Shown here: piece by piece, positions 54,906-63,714 of the stretch
How positions within the stretch are numbered: the stretch's first letter is position 1
How the letters are laid out: every line of letters starts with the position of its first letter
Assembly (NCBI RefSeq): GCF_002261475.1
Contig: NZ_NEVN01000006.1
Span: 62,001-126,000, forward strand
Origin: Bordetella genomosp. 5
GTDB lineage: Bacteria > Pseudomonadota > Gammaproteobacteria > Burkholderiales > Burkholderiaceae_B
Direction of reading: 5' to 3'
DNA length: 64,000 bases
The notes under the pieces: generated by a model
The model's input: the letters and a program-made list of their open reading frames with translations, nothing else
Told to the model about the DNA's origin: nothing
Database searches by the model: none
Program-made: the position numbers and the translations under genes

Positions 54906-55187
54906 TCAGTCGCGGCGGCTGGTGACTTCCACGAGGTGGTAGCCGAACTGGGTCTTGACCGGGCCTTGCACTTCGTTGACCGGGGCGCTGAACACCACGG
55001 TGTCGAATTCCTTGACCATCTGGCCGGGGCCGAACGAGCCCAGGTCGCCGCCATTGCGGCCCGACGGGCAGGACGAGTTTTCCTTCGCGACTTGGGCGAA
55101 GTCGGCGCCGTTGGCGATGGCTTCCTTCAGTTCGTTGGCCTTGGCTTCGGTCGAAACCAGGATGTGGCGGGCGGTAGCTTGTGCCAT
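54906..55187 (-). CDS. ppiC: Parvulin-type peptidyl-prolyl isomerase (PpiC)
   Basis: A 93-residue, single-domain cytoplasmic rotamase. The parvulin core is intact: ATARHILVSTEAKANELKEA, DFAQVAKENSSCPSGRNGGD, LGSFGPGQMVKEFDTVVF and TQFGYHLVEVTSR. It has the same size as E. coli PpiC (93 residues) and no signal or second domain. ATG 55187 is preceded by AGGAG. Monocistronic with its own terminator. Confidence 0.93.
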   Translation of the reverse strand: MAQATARHILVSTEAKANELKEAIANGADFAQVAKENSSCPSGRNGGDLGSFGPGQMVKEFDTVVFSAPVNEVQGPVKTQFGYHLVEVTSRRD

Positions 55188-55370
55188 GGTTCTTGCTCCT
55201 GAAAAAGGTGCCGGGATGATACTGCACTTCGGGCCGCGGTCCGCGGGGCAGGGCCCTCGCGCAAAGACCGGCCACCGAGTATCACGGCGGGCGTCTGGAA
55301 CGGCCAGCCGGCCGTCCCCGTCTGTCGAGTTTACGTCTTTATGCGCGGCCGGGCCGGCGAGGGGCACGGC

Positions 55371-56264
55371 TCAGGGCGGCGCGCCCGCGGCCAGCACCGC
55401 CACGCGAAACTCGTCCATCAGCGGCGACCAGGTCGTGCCCCGCCGCGAAATGAGGGCGATGCTGCGCCGGAGCGGCGGATCGAGCGCAACGGGCAGCACG
55501 ATGACGCCCGCCACCACGGCGCTGCGCGGCAGGACGGCCAGCATCGACGAACGGCCGAGCAGCCGCAACGACCCGGCCGAGAAATGCTCGACCTCAAGCG
55601 CGGCCGTGGGCAGCGGCAGCCCGGCCTCGGCGAACCGCGCATCGAGCATCTGCCGCGCCACGGAGCTGGGCCGGGGCAGGATCCAGCGCTGCCCGCTCAG
55701 ATCGCGCAGCTTGATGCGGGCGCGCGTCGCCAGCGGATGGCGCGGGCCCGCGGCCACGCAAAGCCCGTCTTCGAACATGATCTCGTGGCGCAGCGTGGCC
55801 GGCCCCTCGGCGTAGATGGGCGTCACGGCCAGATCCAGCCTGCCGCTTTCGACCTGGGCATTGAGGTCGTCGGAGAGCCCCTGGGTCAGCTGGAAGCGCA
55901 GCGCCGGCCTGCGCGGCAGCAGGTGTTGCAGGGCCGGCATGACCACACTGTCCACCGTGGCACCGGTCGCGCCGACCCGCAGCAATCCCGCTTCGCCCAC
56001 GCGCAGCTCCATCGCGTGGCGCACGGCGTCGCGATACTCGGCCCAGAGCTTGTTGGCGTGCTCCAGAAATACCGTGCCCTCAGAGGTCAGCTCCAGCCCG
56101 CGGCCGTGGCGCCGCATCAGCACCAGCCCCGTGTCCGCCTCGAGCCGACGCAGCGACTTCGACAAGGCAGGCTGGCTGACCCCGCAGGCCGCGGCGGCGC
56201 GTTCGAGGTTGTGATGCGCCACCGCGGCCAGGAAATACTCGATGTCTCGCAGGGAAAGATTCAT
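55371..56264 (-). CDS. LysR-family regulator, divergent from sulfatase
   Basis: A 297-residue LysR protein: RDIEYFLAAVAHHNLERAAA, CGVSQPALSKSLRRLEADTG form the HTH, followed by an effector domain (LLRVGATGATVDSVVMPALQ). It is divergent from the sulfatase-Bug gene pair, with a 91-bp AT-richer gap, and is their likely regulator. Confidence 0.9.
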   Translation of the reverse strand: MNLSLRDIEYFLAAVAHHNLERAAAACGVSQPALSKSLRRLEADTGLVLMRRHGRGLELTSEGTVFLEHANKLWAEYRDAVRHAMELRVGEAGLLRVGATGATVDSVVMPALQHLLPRRPALRFQLTQGLSDDLNAQVESGRLDLAVTPIYAEGPATLRHEIMFEDGLCVAAGPRHPLATRARIKLRDLSGQRWILPRPSSVARQMLDARFAEAGLPLPTAALEVEHFSAGSLRLLGRSSMLAVLPRSAVVAGVIVLPVALDPPLRRSIALISRRGTTWSPLMDEFRVAVLAAGAPP

Positions 56265-56355
56265 GAATAAAAGTAATCTGACTCAATAGCTTCAGGAATA
56301 TTACGCCCCGGCGGCGCTCCTAGAATCCGGGGATATACCCGCGACCTGGAGACCT

Positions 56356-57696
56356 GTGCCCGCCATGCCTCAACAACCGAACATCGTCCTGATCGTTGCC
56401 GACAACCTGGGGTGGGGGGAGCTCGGCTGTTATGGCGGGGGCGCACTGCGCGGCGCGCCGACCCCGCACATCGATCAGCTCGCCCGCGAAGGTCTGCTGC
56501 TGCAGAACTTCAATGTCGAGAGCGACTGCGTGCCGACCCGCTCGGCCCTGATGAGCGGGCGCCATCCGATACGCACGGGATGCCTGCAGTCCGTGCCCCC
56601 GGGGCTGCCGCAAGGGCTGACGCGCGACGAGATCACGCTGGCCCAGCAGCTCTCCGGCCAGGGCTACGCCACCGCGCACTACGGCAAATGGCATCTGGGC
56701 GACATCCCGGGCCGCTATCCCTCGGATCGCGGTTTCGACCATTGGTACGGCATTCCGCGCACCACCGACGAAAGCCAGTTCACCGCGTCCATCGGCTTCG
56801 ATCCCACCGTGGCGGACATCCCCCACATCATGGAAGGGCGGGCGGGGCAGGCGTCGACCAACGTGAAGGTCTACGACCTGGACAGCCGGCGCGGCATCGA
56901 CGCCGACCTCGTGACGCATGCCCAGACCTTCATGCGCGAGCATGCGGAGACCGGCCGTCCGTTTTTCCTGTACCTGCCGCTGGTGCATCTGCACTTTCCG
57001 ACTCTGCCGCATCCCGACTTCGCGGGCCGCACCGGCGCCGGCGACTTCGCCGATTCGATGGTCGAGATGGATCATCGCGTCGGCCAGATCATGGCCGAGG
57101 TCGATGCCTTGGGGCTGCGCGACGATACGGTGTTCATCTTCTGCAGCGACAACGGCCCGGAGTATCGCAAGCCCTATCGCGGCACGGCCGGCCCCTGGTC
57201 GGGCACCTATCACACGGCCATGGAAGGCAGCCTGCGGGTACCGTTCATCATCCGCTGGCCGGGCGCCGTCGAACCCGGCCGCGTGTCGAACGAGATGGTG
57301 CACGTGACCGACCTCTTCACCACGCTGTCGCACATCGGCGGCGCGCAGATCCCGCAGGATCGGCCCATCGACGGCATCGACCAGACCGACTTTTTCCGCG
57401 GCACGCGGCCGGATTCGGCGCGCGAGGGCTTTCTCTTCTACATCAAGAACGAGTTGCGCGCGCTGAAATGGCGCGACTGGAAACTGCATTTTTACTGGGA
57501 GCCCGAGGTCAACGAAGGACGGGGCAAGCTCGAATCGCCTTACCTCTTCAACCTCAAACAGGATCCCAAGGAAGAGAGCGACATCCTGATTTTCAACACC
57601 TGGGTGCTGGGCCCGATGCTGAAGATGGTGCAAGCCTTCAATCAGTCGTGCGCCGCGCATCCCAACACCACGCCGGGTCGAGCCGACCTGGACTGA
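56356..57696 (+). CDS. Type I sulfatase
   Basis: A 446-residue alkaline-phosphatase-superfamily sulfatase. Metal site NIVLIVADNLGWGELGCYG lies at the N-terminus. The modification motif is CVPTRSALMSGR, with Cys at about residue 58 converted to formylglycine, followed by HYGKWHLGD, and the second metal site is FIFCSDNGPEYRK. The Cys-type motif fits maturation by an oxygen-dependent enzyme, which is not encoded here. No signal peptide, so it is probably cytoplasmic. Start is GTG 56356 (GGAG nearby) or ATG 56365. The downstream Bug gene may supply its substrate. Confidence 0.9.
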   Translation: MPAMPQQPNIVLIVADNLGWGELGCYGGGALRGAPTPHIDQLAREGLLLQNFNVESDCVPTRSALMSGRHPIRTGCLQSVPPGLPQGLTRDEITLAQQLSGQGYATAHYGKWHLGDIPGRYPSDRGFDHWYGIPRTTDESQFTASIGFDPTVADIPHIMEGRAGQASTNVKVYDLDSRRGIDADLVTHAQTFMREHAETGRPFFLYLPLVHLHFPTLPHPDFAGRTGAGDFADSMVEMDHRVGQIMAEVDALGLRDDTVFIFCSDNGPEYRKPYRGTAGPWSGTYHTAMEGSLRVPFIIRWPGAVEPGRVSNEMVHVTDLFTTLSHIGGAQIPQDRPIDGIDQTDFFRGTRPDSAREGFLFYIKNELRALKWRDWKLHFYWEPEVNEGRGKLESPYLFNLKQDPKEESDILIFNTWVLGPMLKMVQAFNQSCAAHPNTTPGRADLD

Positions 57697-57736
57697 CGCG
57701 CCCGCGCAGACGGGCGTTCGCATACAAGGGGAACAC

Positions 57737-58711
57737 ATGAAACATCGCTTCCGTCGCAGTGCCCTCGGCTGGGGATTCGTCGCGGCGCTCACGCTGACCG
57801 CACCGGCCCTGGCGGAGCCCGCGCTGGCCTGGCCCGCGCGGCAGATCACCTGGGTGGTGGGATTCGTGCCGGGCGGCACGGCCGACGTCCTCACGCGTGT
57901 CGCCGCGCAGGATCTCGCCAGCCGCACCGGCCTGAACGTGGTCGTGGAAAACAAGCCGGGCGCCTCGGGCGCGATCGCGTTGCAGCAGGTGGCGCGCAGC
58001 AAGGCCGCCGACGGCTACCTGATCACTGTGCCCGGTCCGCTCGTGTACCCGACGCCGCAGCCCACCATCGGCCGCGAGCTGGCGCCGGTCATGTTGCTGG
58101 CGCAGGGGCCGATGGTGGTGGTGGGCCCGGCACAGCGTGCGCTGCCCGACCTGGCGGCCGTGCTGGCCGACGCCAAAGCGCGGCCGCAGGCCTGGAGCTA
58201 TGGCAGCTCGGGCAACGGCACCTCGCAGCATCTGGCGGGCGAACTGCTCAACCAGTCTGCCGGCACGCGCATCGTGCATGTCCCGTACAAGGGGGGCGGC
58301 CAGGCCGTGTCGGACGTGGCCGGCGGCCAGATTCCGCTCGCCATCCTCGGCTCGGCGCCCGTGCTGCCGCAGATCAAGACCGGTACCCTCAAGGCCTACG
58401 CGGTGACCACGCGTCAGCGGCTCGATACTTTGCCGGACGTGCCGACCGTCGCCGAATCGGGCTTCGCGGATTACGACGCGAGTCAATGGTTTTCCGTGGC
58501 CGCGTCGCCCGGCATCGATGCCGCCGTGCTCGACGCGCTCAATGCCACGTTGCAACAGACGGTGCGTGCGCCGGCCTTCCAGGCGGCGGTGCTCAACGCG
58601 GGCATGGTGGCGGGGGGCGGCACGCGCGCGTCGCTGCAAGGCTTCGTGACCGATGACACCGCCAAGTGGCAGAAGCTGCTCGACAGCGGCGCGATCAAGC
58701 TGGGCGACTGA
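57737..58711 (+). CDS. Bug-family tripartite tricarboxylate receptor
   Basis: A 324-residue periplasmic binding protein with a signal ending near APALAEP. Family blocks: RQITWVVGFVPGGTADVLTR, VENKPGASGAIALQQVA, VHVPYKGGGQAVSDVAGGQI and a terminal FVTDDTAKWQKLLDSGAIKL. It is 40 bp downstream of the sulfatase and probably co-transcribed, which suggests it binds the sulfatase substrate or product. Confidence 0.92.
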   Translation: MKHRFRRSALGWGFVAALTLTAPALAEPALAWPARQITWVVGFVPGGTADVLTRVAAQDLASRTGLNVVVENKPGASGAIALQQVARSKAADGYLITVPGPLVYPTPQPTIGRELAPVMLLAQGPMVVVGPAQRALPDLAAVLADAKARPQAWSYGSSGNGTSQHLAGELLNQSAGTRIVHVPYKGGGQAVSDVAGGQIPLAILGSAPVLPQIKTGTLKAYAVTTRQRLDTLPDVPTVAESGFADYDASQWFSVAASPGIDAAVLDALNATLQQTVRAPAFQAAVLNAGMVAGGGTRASLQGFVTDDTAKWQKLLDSGAIKLGD

Positions 58712-58757
58712 GCCAGCGAGGGCAGGGCGCTCGTGCTAGGCTCGCTGCATCATCGTC

Positions 58758-59915
58758 ATGCAGGAAGCCGCACCCGTGCCTGAACTCGATCGCCGCGCCG
58801 CCGTCGCGCCCGCTGTCGCCACACTCTCTTCGTCGCCGCGCCGCCGTCTCATGCTGGGCGCGGCCGCGCTCGGCCTGTCTGGGCTGCTTGCCGGGTGCGC
58901 GGCGCCGGCCCGCTCGCGCCAGGGGCAGGCCCGCCCCGCCTCGCCCAACGCGTTGAGCGGGCCGGCGGGCGCGCCGGTGCCGGCGCTCAAGCCGGGCGCG
59001 CGCATCGCGATCGTGGCGCCGGCCTCGGGGTCGCCCGTGGCGGCCGACGAAGCGGTGCAGTGGTTGCTCGATCGTGGCTACGAGCCCGTCCCGATGCCGG
59101 CCACGCGCCTGCGCATGGAGGCGCCGTACGACTTCCTGGGCGGTCCCGACGAGGCCCGGCTCGACGATCTGCACGATGCCTTTCGCGCGCCCGACATCGG
59201 CGCGGTCTGGTGCCTGCAGGGCGGGTTCGGATCGTGGCGTCTGCTGGCGGGCCTCGACGGCGCACTGATCGCCGCCAACCCCAAGCCCTTCATCGGCTAC
59301 AGCGACATCACGGCACTGCACCTCGCCATCCAGGCGCGCGCCGGCTTCGTGACCTTCCACGGGCCCATGCTGGCGCAGGACCTGCTGGCCGGCAAAGCCG
59401 AGCCGACCGAATCGCTGGCCTTCGCCATGCTCACCGGCGCGGTGGGCGCGGGCAGCTGGATCGTGCCGCCGCCCGAATTCGCCCCGCGTGCGCTGGCTGC
59501 GGGCCGCGCCACCGGCCGTCTGGTCGGCGGCAATCTGGCGCTGATCAGCGCGCTCATGGGCACGCCCTACGAGATCGACACGCGCGACGCGATTCTCTTC
59601 ATCGAAGACGTGAACGAACACCCGGCCCGGATCGACCGCATGCTGGCGCAGCTGCGCGCGGCCGGCAAGCTCGACGGGGTGAAGGGCGTTCTGCTGGGCA
59701 ATTTCACGCGGCTCGGGCTGCGCATGCCGGACGAAGAAGCGCAGGCCCTGATCGAGCCGCTGCTGATGGCGAACCTGCGCGACCTGGGCGTGCCGGTGCT
59801 GGGCGCGTGGCCGAGCGGCCACGGCGATCCCAATCTGATTCTGCCCCTGGGTGCGCGCGTGACGCTCGACACGGCGCAGGGCGGACTGCAGCTGGAGCAG
59901 GCCGTGGTGCGTTGA
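58758..59915 (+). CDS. ldcA: LD-carboxypeptidase (S66 family)
   Basis: A 385-residue murein LD-carboxypeptidase that removes the terminal D-Ala from recycled tetrapeptides. The S66 nucleophile Ser is in KPFIGYSDITALHL; the catalytic Glu region is DAILFIEDVNEHPARIDR and the catalytic His lies in PSGHGDPNLILPLG. Unlike cytoplasmic E. coli LdcA, this protein has an N-terminal export signal with a twin arginine and lipobox (SPRRRLMLGAAALGLSG then LLAGC), suggesting a periplasmic lipoprotein. The symbol is by family. Confidence 0.85.
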   Translation: MQEAAPVPELDRRAAVAPAVATLSSSPRRRLMLGAAALGLSGLLAGCAAPARSRQGQARPASPNALSGPAGAPVPALKPGARIAIVAPASGSPVAADEAVQWLLDRGYEPVPMPATRLRMEAPYDFLGGPDEARLDDLHDAFRAPDIGAVWCLQGGFGSWRLLAGLDGALIAANPKPFIGYSDITALHLAIQARAGFVTFHGPMLAQDLLAGKAEPTESLAFAMLTGAVGAGSWIVPPPEFAPRALAAGRATGRLVGGNLALISALMGTPYEIDTRDAILFIEDVNEHPARIDRMLAQLRAAGKLDGVKGVLLGNFTRLGLRMPDEEAQALIEPLLMANLRDLGVPVLGAWPSGHGDPNLILPLGARVTLDTAQGGLQLEQAVVR

Positions 59916-59933
59916 CCCGGCCCGGCGCGGCCT

Positions 59934-60272
59934 TTATTCGTCGCAGATCTGGTAGCCGCTGGACTCGGCGTTCACGCCGGTCTTGATCCAGTAGAACACC
60001 TGGCCGCCCTCGGGCAGGTCCGCCTGGCACAGCGCGCTGACGTTGCCGTCGCCCTTGGGCGGTTTGGCGCTGCACGAGGCGCGCCAGGTCACCAGGCGTT
60101 CGATCGTGTCGGTCTTGAGCGTTGGAAAGGCGAAATACGTTTTGGCGAAGGCCTGGGCCAGCTCGGGACAATCGAGCTCGTTCTCGGCGCGGGCCGCGCC
60201 CGCCGCGCTGGCCAGGGCCAGGCCCAGCAGGGCGGTAAACGTGGCGCGGCGCGCGGCGGGCAAGCGGATCAT
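59934..60272 (-). CDS. Small secreted protein of unknown function
   Basis: A 112-residue protein with a clear signal peptide (TFTALLGLALASAAGAARAE). The ~85-residue mature part contains four cysteines (LDCPELAQ, ASCSAKP, SALCQADL, YQICDE), probably two disulphides. No family is recognised. It converges with ldcA (18-bp gap). Confidence 0.6.
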   Translation of the reverse strand: MIRLPAARRATFTALLGLALASAAGAARAENELDCPELAQAFAKTYFAFPTLKTDTIERLVTWRASCSAKPPKGDGNVSALCQADLPEGGQVFYWIKTGVNAESSGYQICDE

Positions 60273-60319
60273 GGCGAACTCCGGTGGATGAGATCAGGGG
60301 CGGTTCAATCGGGCCTGCA

Positions 60320-61780
60320 TCAACCCGCGCTTTCACCCGGCTCTTCGATCTGCTCGGCTTCGAGCGGATAGTCGAACGTGACCTCATTGGCGTACACCGG
60401 ACCTTCGAGCGCGGGATCGGTCAGCACCGCGATCATGCGGTAGTGGCCGGGCGCGAGCGCGGGCAGGAAGGTGGCGGGAATGCCGTTGTTGTCGATGACG
60501 TACCGGCGGCTGCCGTCGGGCGCGGGAAACCACTGCACCGGGTTGTCGTCCCAGGTGGCGCCGGGCTTGTAGCGCTTGCCACCGGTCGCACGGCCGCTGG
60601 CGCGGCCCGGCTTGTCGTCCTCGCGCGGCCCCAGCGTCACGGGCTCGCGCTCGTAGAGCGTGTGCACGGTGCGGTTGCCTTTTTCGTCGATGAACAGCAG
60701 CCGGATGCTGGGCGACTGCAAGGCCACCGGCGTCTTGCCCGGATTGTCGACCGTGAGCGTGAACGTCGTGCGCAGGGCCTCGCCGGGCTTGCCGAAATAG
60801 TCGAATACCGAGAGCGACAGCGCCTGCGGCGTGCTGGCCGGGCCGGCATACGCATACTTGTCGAACAGCATGTCGTCGTAACGCACCCACTTCTGCAGGT
60901 CGGCCGCGCCGCCCTGCGGGCTGCGATAGCCGATCTTAAGCCAGCCGGGACGCCCGTCGAGGATCTTGACGAGATCGCCGCGCGCCATGGATTGGCCGTT
61001 GCGGCGGGTCGGATCGGGGGCATCGTACAGGTCGAGCCGGCCGACCAGCACCTCGCCCTTGGGGCCGAGCGCCAGATCCGGGCTGTCGAGCACGATCTCG
61101 GCCACCGTGCCGTCATCGTTGAAGCGCGTGATCACGTCGGTCGTCTCCATGCCATCGAGCCTGACCGGGATCTGCCACTGCAGGACACGCAGGGTGCCAT
61201 CGGGGGCGAAGCCGTAGCGTTCGATGCCGTAGGCGCCCGCGCCGTAGCGGCAGCTGCCGTAAAACTCCCGCTCGTCGGGATCCTCGGGCATCGACAGCGA
61301 CACGAAGCCCCGGCACGGACTGGCGGCGCCACCGGGGTGCTCGATCTCGACGAAGTCGCGTGTCTGCGGCCGATAGCGGAACAGCCGCGTGATGACGTTC
61401 TGCACGCCGCCGGATTGCCCGATGACGAAATCGCTGTATCCGTCGCGATCGATATCGGGGCTGTCGAACACGTCGATCTCTTCGTCGCTCACCACGCCGA
61501 GCACCTGCGGGTCCTGGTCGCCCGCCACCACGGTGAGGCGCTGTTCGCCACGCGCGTTGTTCAGGGGCTCGGCGTACACGAAGGCGCGCAGATCGCCGGT
61601 GATCAGGTAATCGGAGATGAGCCGCGGCTCGGCGGCGGCCGGCAGGCTCAGGGCGGCACTCGCCAGTCCGGCCGTCAGCAGCGCCTTCGCGGCGGCACGG
61701 GCAAAGGCAAACGGGCGGCGGCGCTGCGCGCGCGCGGTCATGTTGTACGCTGTGGGCAGTGCAGTGTGCTGCTGGGGCAT
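60320..61780 (-). CDS. Large secreted protein, possible VCBS/SH3-like modules
   Basis: About 486 residues from ATG 61780, chosen for its upstream GAGGAG; ATG 61741 is an alternative nearer the signal peptide (AKALLTAGLASAALSLPAAA). The mature protein contains DSPDIDRDGYSDFVIG, an FG-GAP/VCBS-like calcium loop. It also has an SH3-like stretch (MARGDLVKILDGRPGWLKIG) and a C-terminal Ig-like region with PGHYRMIAVLTDP. No specific function is recognised; it is likely periplasmic or surface-exposed. It is divergent from the DUF6152 gene at 61901. Confidence 0.6.
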   Translation of the reverse strand: MPQQHTALPTAYNMTARAQRRRPFAFARAAAKALLTAGLASAALSLPAAAEPRLISDYLITGDLRAFVYAEPLNNARGEQRLTVVAGDQDPQVLGVVSDEEIDVFDSPDIDRDGYSDFVIGQSGGVQNVITRLFRYRPQTRDFVEIEHPGGAASPCRGFVSLSMPEDPDEREFYGSCRYGAGAYGIERYGFAPDGTLRVLQWQIPVRLDGMETTDVITRFNDDGTVAEIVLDSPDLALGPKGEVLVGRLDLYDAPDPTRRNGQSMARGDLVKILDGRPGWLKIGYRSPQGGAADLQKWVRYDDMLFDKYAYAGPASTPQALSLSVFDYFGKPGEALRTTFTLTVDNPGKTPVALQSPSIRLLFIDEKGNRTVHTLYEREPVTLGPREDDKPGRASGRATGGKRYKPGATWDDNPVQWFPAPDGSRRYVIDNNGIPATFLPALAPGHYRMIAVLTDPALEGPVYANEVTFDYPLEAEQIEEPGESAG

Positions 61781-61900
61781 GCGCCCGCTCCTCGGAATGG
61801 GGCTCGCCCGCTGGGCCGGCAGCGGCCCGGACACGCTTGCGGCCCGGCTGAAGTTGGGCGAGATTATAGGCACGAACGAGATCACGACTGGGAGCTACGC

Positions 61901-62308
61901 ATGAATGTTCTACGCATGACGACCCCCCGCCTGCGCACCGGCGCGGGCGCCGCCCTGATCGCGCTGGCCGCGATGGCAGGTTTCGCCGCGCCCGCCATGG
62001 CGCACCACGGCTGGTCCTGGGCCGAGTCCGAGCAGATCGAGCTGCGCGGCACCGTCGAAAAAGTGCAGGTCGCGCCGCCGCATCCCTGGCTCGACGTGCG
62101 CACCGACGACGGCACCTGGCGCGTCGAGCTGGGCAATCCCACCCAGACCCGCGAGGCCGGCTTCGTCGAAGGCTCGGCCAAGCCGGGCGACACCATCCGC
62201 GCCACCGGCAATCGTGACCAGGACAAGTCCAACAAGCGCATGAAGGCCGTGCAGATCGAAGTCGGCGGCAAGACCTACGACATCTATCCGAGCCGCATCA
62301 AGCGCTGA
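61901..62308 (+). CDS. DUF6152-type exported protein
   Basis: A 135-residue protein with a signal peptide cut after FAAPAMA, leaving a mature N-terminus HHGWSWAESEQIELRGTVEK. The body is a small OB-like domain (APPHPWLDVRTDDGTWRVEL; GDTIRATGNRDQDKSNKRMK). This matches the DUF6152 family, function unknown; the terminal HH could bind metal. GGGAG precedes ATG 61901. It is 2 bp from the next gene, so the two are coupled. Confidence 0.75.
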   Translation: MNVLRMTTPRLRTGAGAALIALAAMAGFAAPAMAHHGWSWAESEQIELRGTVEKVQVAPPHPWLDVRTDDGTWRVELGNPTQTREAGFVEGSAKPGDTIRATGNRDQDKSNKRMKAVQIEVGGKTYDIYPSRIKR

Positions 62309-62310
62309 GC

Positions 62311-62781
62311 ATGGCGCTGCTCGAATGGTTGGCGGGGGCCCCGCCGGGTGCGTGGCTGCGCGCGTGGGGCTCGCTCTATATCGTCGTCAACGCGGCCCAC
62401 ATCGTCGCGATCGGCCTCTTGATCGGCGCCATCGTGCCATTGGACCTGCGGATCCTCGGGCTGCTGCCGCCGGGGCCGCTCGCGGTGCTCGCGCCGATCC
62501 TGGCGCGGGGCGCGGCCGTGGGCCTGGGGCTCGCCGTGTTCACCGGGGCCTGGCTCTTCATGGTGCAGCCCGTCGAGTACGTCGACAACCGGGCCTTTCT
62601 CATCAAGGTGGGCCTGCTCGTGCTGGCGACCCTGAATGCGTTGTGGGTGCGGCGCGGCAGACCCTGGGCCGACACGCTGGCACAAGGCCGGGCCTCGCCC
62701 GCCATGCGGCTGCACGCGGGCGCGTCCTTGCTGCTGTGGCTGGGCTGTGTGCTCGCGGGGCGCTGGATCGGGTTCATCTGA
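62311..62781 (+). CDS. Small four-helix membrane protein (DUF6644/DUF2214-like)
   Basis: A 156-residue inner-membrane protein with four hydrophobic segments (SLYIVVNAAHIVAIGLLIGA; LAPILARGAAVGLGLAVFTG; FLIKVGLLVLATLNALWVRR; LLLWLGCVLAGRWIGFI). A histidine in the first helix and conserved basic residues recall b-type cytochrome-like proteins, but heme binding is unproven. Partner of the preceding DUF6152 protein by operon structure. Confidence 0.65.
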   Translation: MALLEWLAGAPPGAWLRAWGSLYIVVNAAHIVAIGLLIGAIVPLDLRILGLLPPGPLAVLAPILARGAAVGLGLAVFTGAWLFMVQPVEYVDNRAFLIKVGLLVLATLNALWVRRGRPWADTLAQGRASPAMRLHAGASLLLWLGCVLAGRWIGFI

Positions 62782-62925
62782 GCTACGCCTCGATACAGCC
62801 GTAACGCCGCGTCGCATGACTTCCGAGCCGGCGCTGCGCATAATCGCGGGCGGGTTTGCCGGCGCGCGGTGTTTTCCGCGGCGCGCGCCAGGGCAATACC
62901 GCCACCTCACAGGAGCCTGTCCCGC

Positions 62926-63714
62926 ATGCCTTCGTTGCGCTTGCAACCGTCTTCGCGTTTTCGCATGAGTCTGCCCGCGGCTGGGTTTTTGCCTTTTGCT
63001 GGCAGGGGAAGGGCGGCCGCAGGCACGGCGGCCGTCTCCACGGCGGCCGTCTCCACGGGGGCCGTCTCCACGGCGGCCTTTTCCACTGTGGCCGCGTCGA
63101 GCGGCGCCGTCGCGGCCTGCCTGCGTGCCTTTGTGTCGGCGTGGCTGCTCGCGCTCGCGATGCTGGTCATGGCGACGCCCGCACGCGCGGAGGGCTTCGA
63201 TCGCCAGACCAGCACGCAGCGCTACCGGCAGTGGCTCGATGAGTTCGAACGGGACTTCCGCCGCCTGCGCAGCGTGCCGCAGGCCACCAACGCCGACGTG
63301 GAACGCATCTTCGCCGACACGCTGGTGCCCGGATCGCGCGCCGTGGTGCTGGTGCGCAAGCTCAACGAGCTGCGCCAGAACGATCTGTCGAACCTGTCGG
63401 GCGGGCTGCTGATCGCGCTGATGCGCGGCGCGGTCGTGGCGGGCGATGGCGGCACGTACACCGATACGCCGCCCGATCTCGAGCCTAAAGTGCTGCGCGT
63501 GTGGTACCTGCACGTGGCGGGCGGCGAACAGCTCGAACGCTATTTCGCGGATCCCGAGGCGTTCAAGCCGTACCGCCTTCCGGACAACGGCACGTTCGAA
63601 CGCGATGTCTATCCCTTCCTGCTGTTCGAAGACGGGCCGCGGCTGCGGCTGGGCGCGGTGCCGCGCGAGTTCTGGAACATGCTGCGTTTCCTGGAAAACC
63701 TGCCTTATGCGTAA
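62926..63714 (+). CDS. Exported protein of unknown function with repeat-containing leader
   Basis: Up to 262 residues from ATG 62926 (AGGAG upstream). A signal-like segment, AFVSAWLLALAMLVMATPARAE, is preceded by an Ala/Thr/Val-rich leader encoded by 15-bp tandem repeats. The real start may be later, for example the in-frame GTG of VSAWLLALA. The mature part (about 185 residues) has YRQWLDEFERDFRRLRSVPQ and PREFWNMLRFLENLPYA and no recognised family. Its stop overlaps the next gene's start by 8 bp. Confidence 0.6.
   Translation: MPSLRLQPSSRFRMSLPAAGFLPFAGRGRAAAGTAAVSTAAVSTGAVSTAAFSTVAASSGAVAACLRAFVSAWLLALAMLVMATPARAEGFDRQTSTQRYRQWLDEFERDFRRLRSVPQATNADVERIFADTLVPGSRAVVLVRKLNELRQNDLSNLSGGLLIALMRGAVVAGDGGTYTDTPPDLEPKVLRVWYLHVAGGEQLERYFADPEAFKPYRLPDNGTFERDVYPFLLFEDGPRLRLGAVPREFWNMLRFLENLPYA
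63025..63099 (+). repeat. Five tandem 15-bp units within a coding leader
   Basis: ACGGCGGCCGTCTCC repeats at 63025, 63040, 63055, 63070 and 63085; units 1 and 2 are identical, the third differs by one base, the last two are more diverged. Each unit encodes roughly Thr-Ala-Ala-Val-Ser and preserves frame. Confidence 0.85.
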
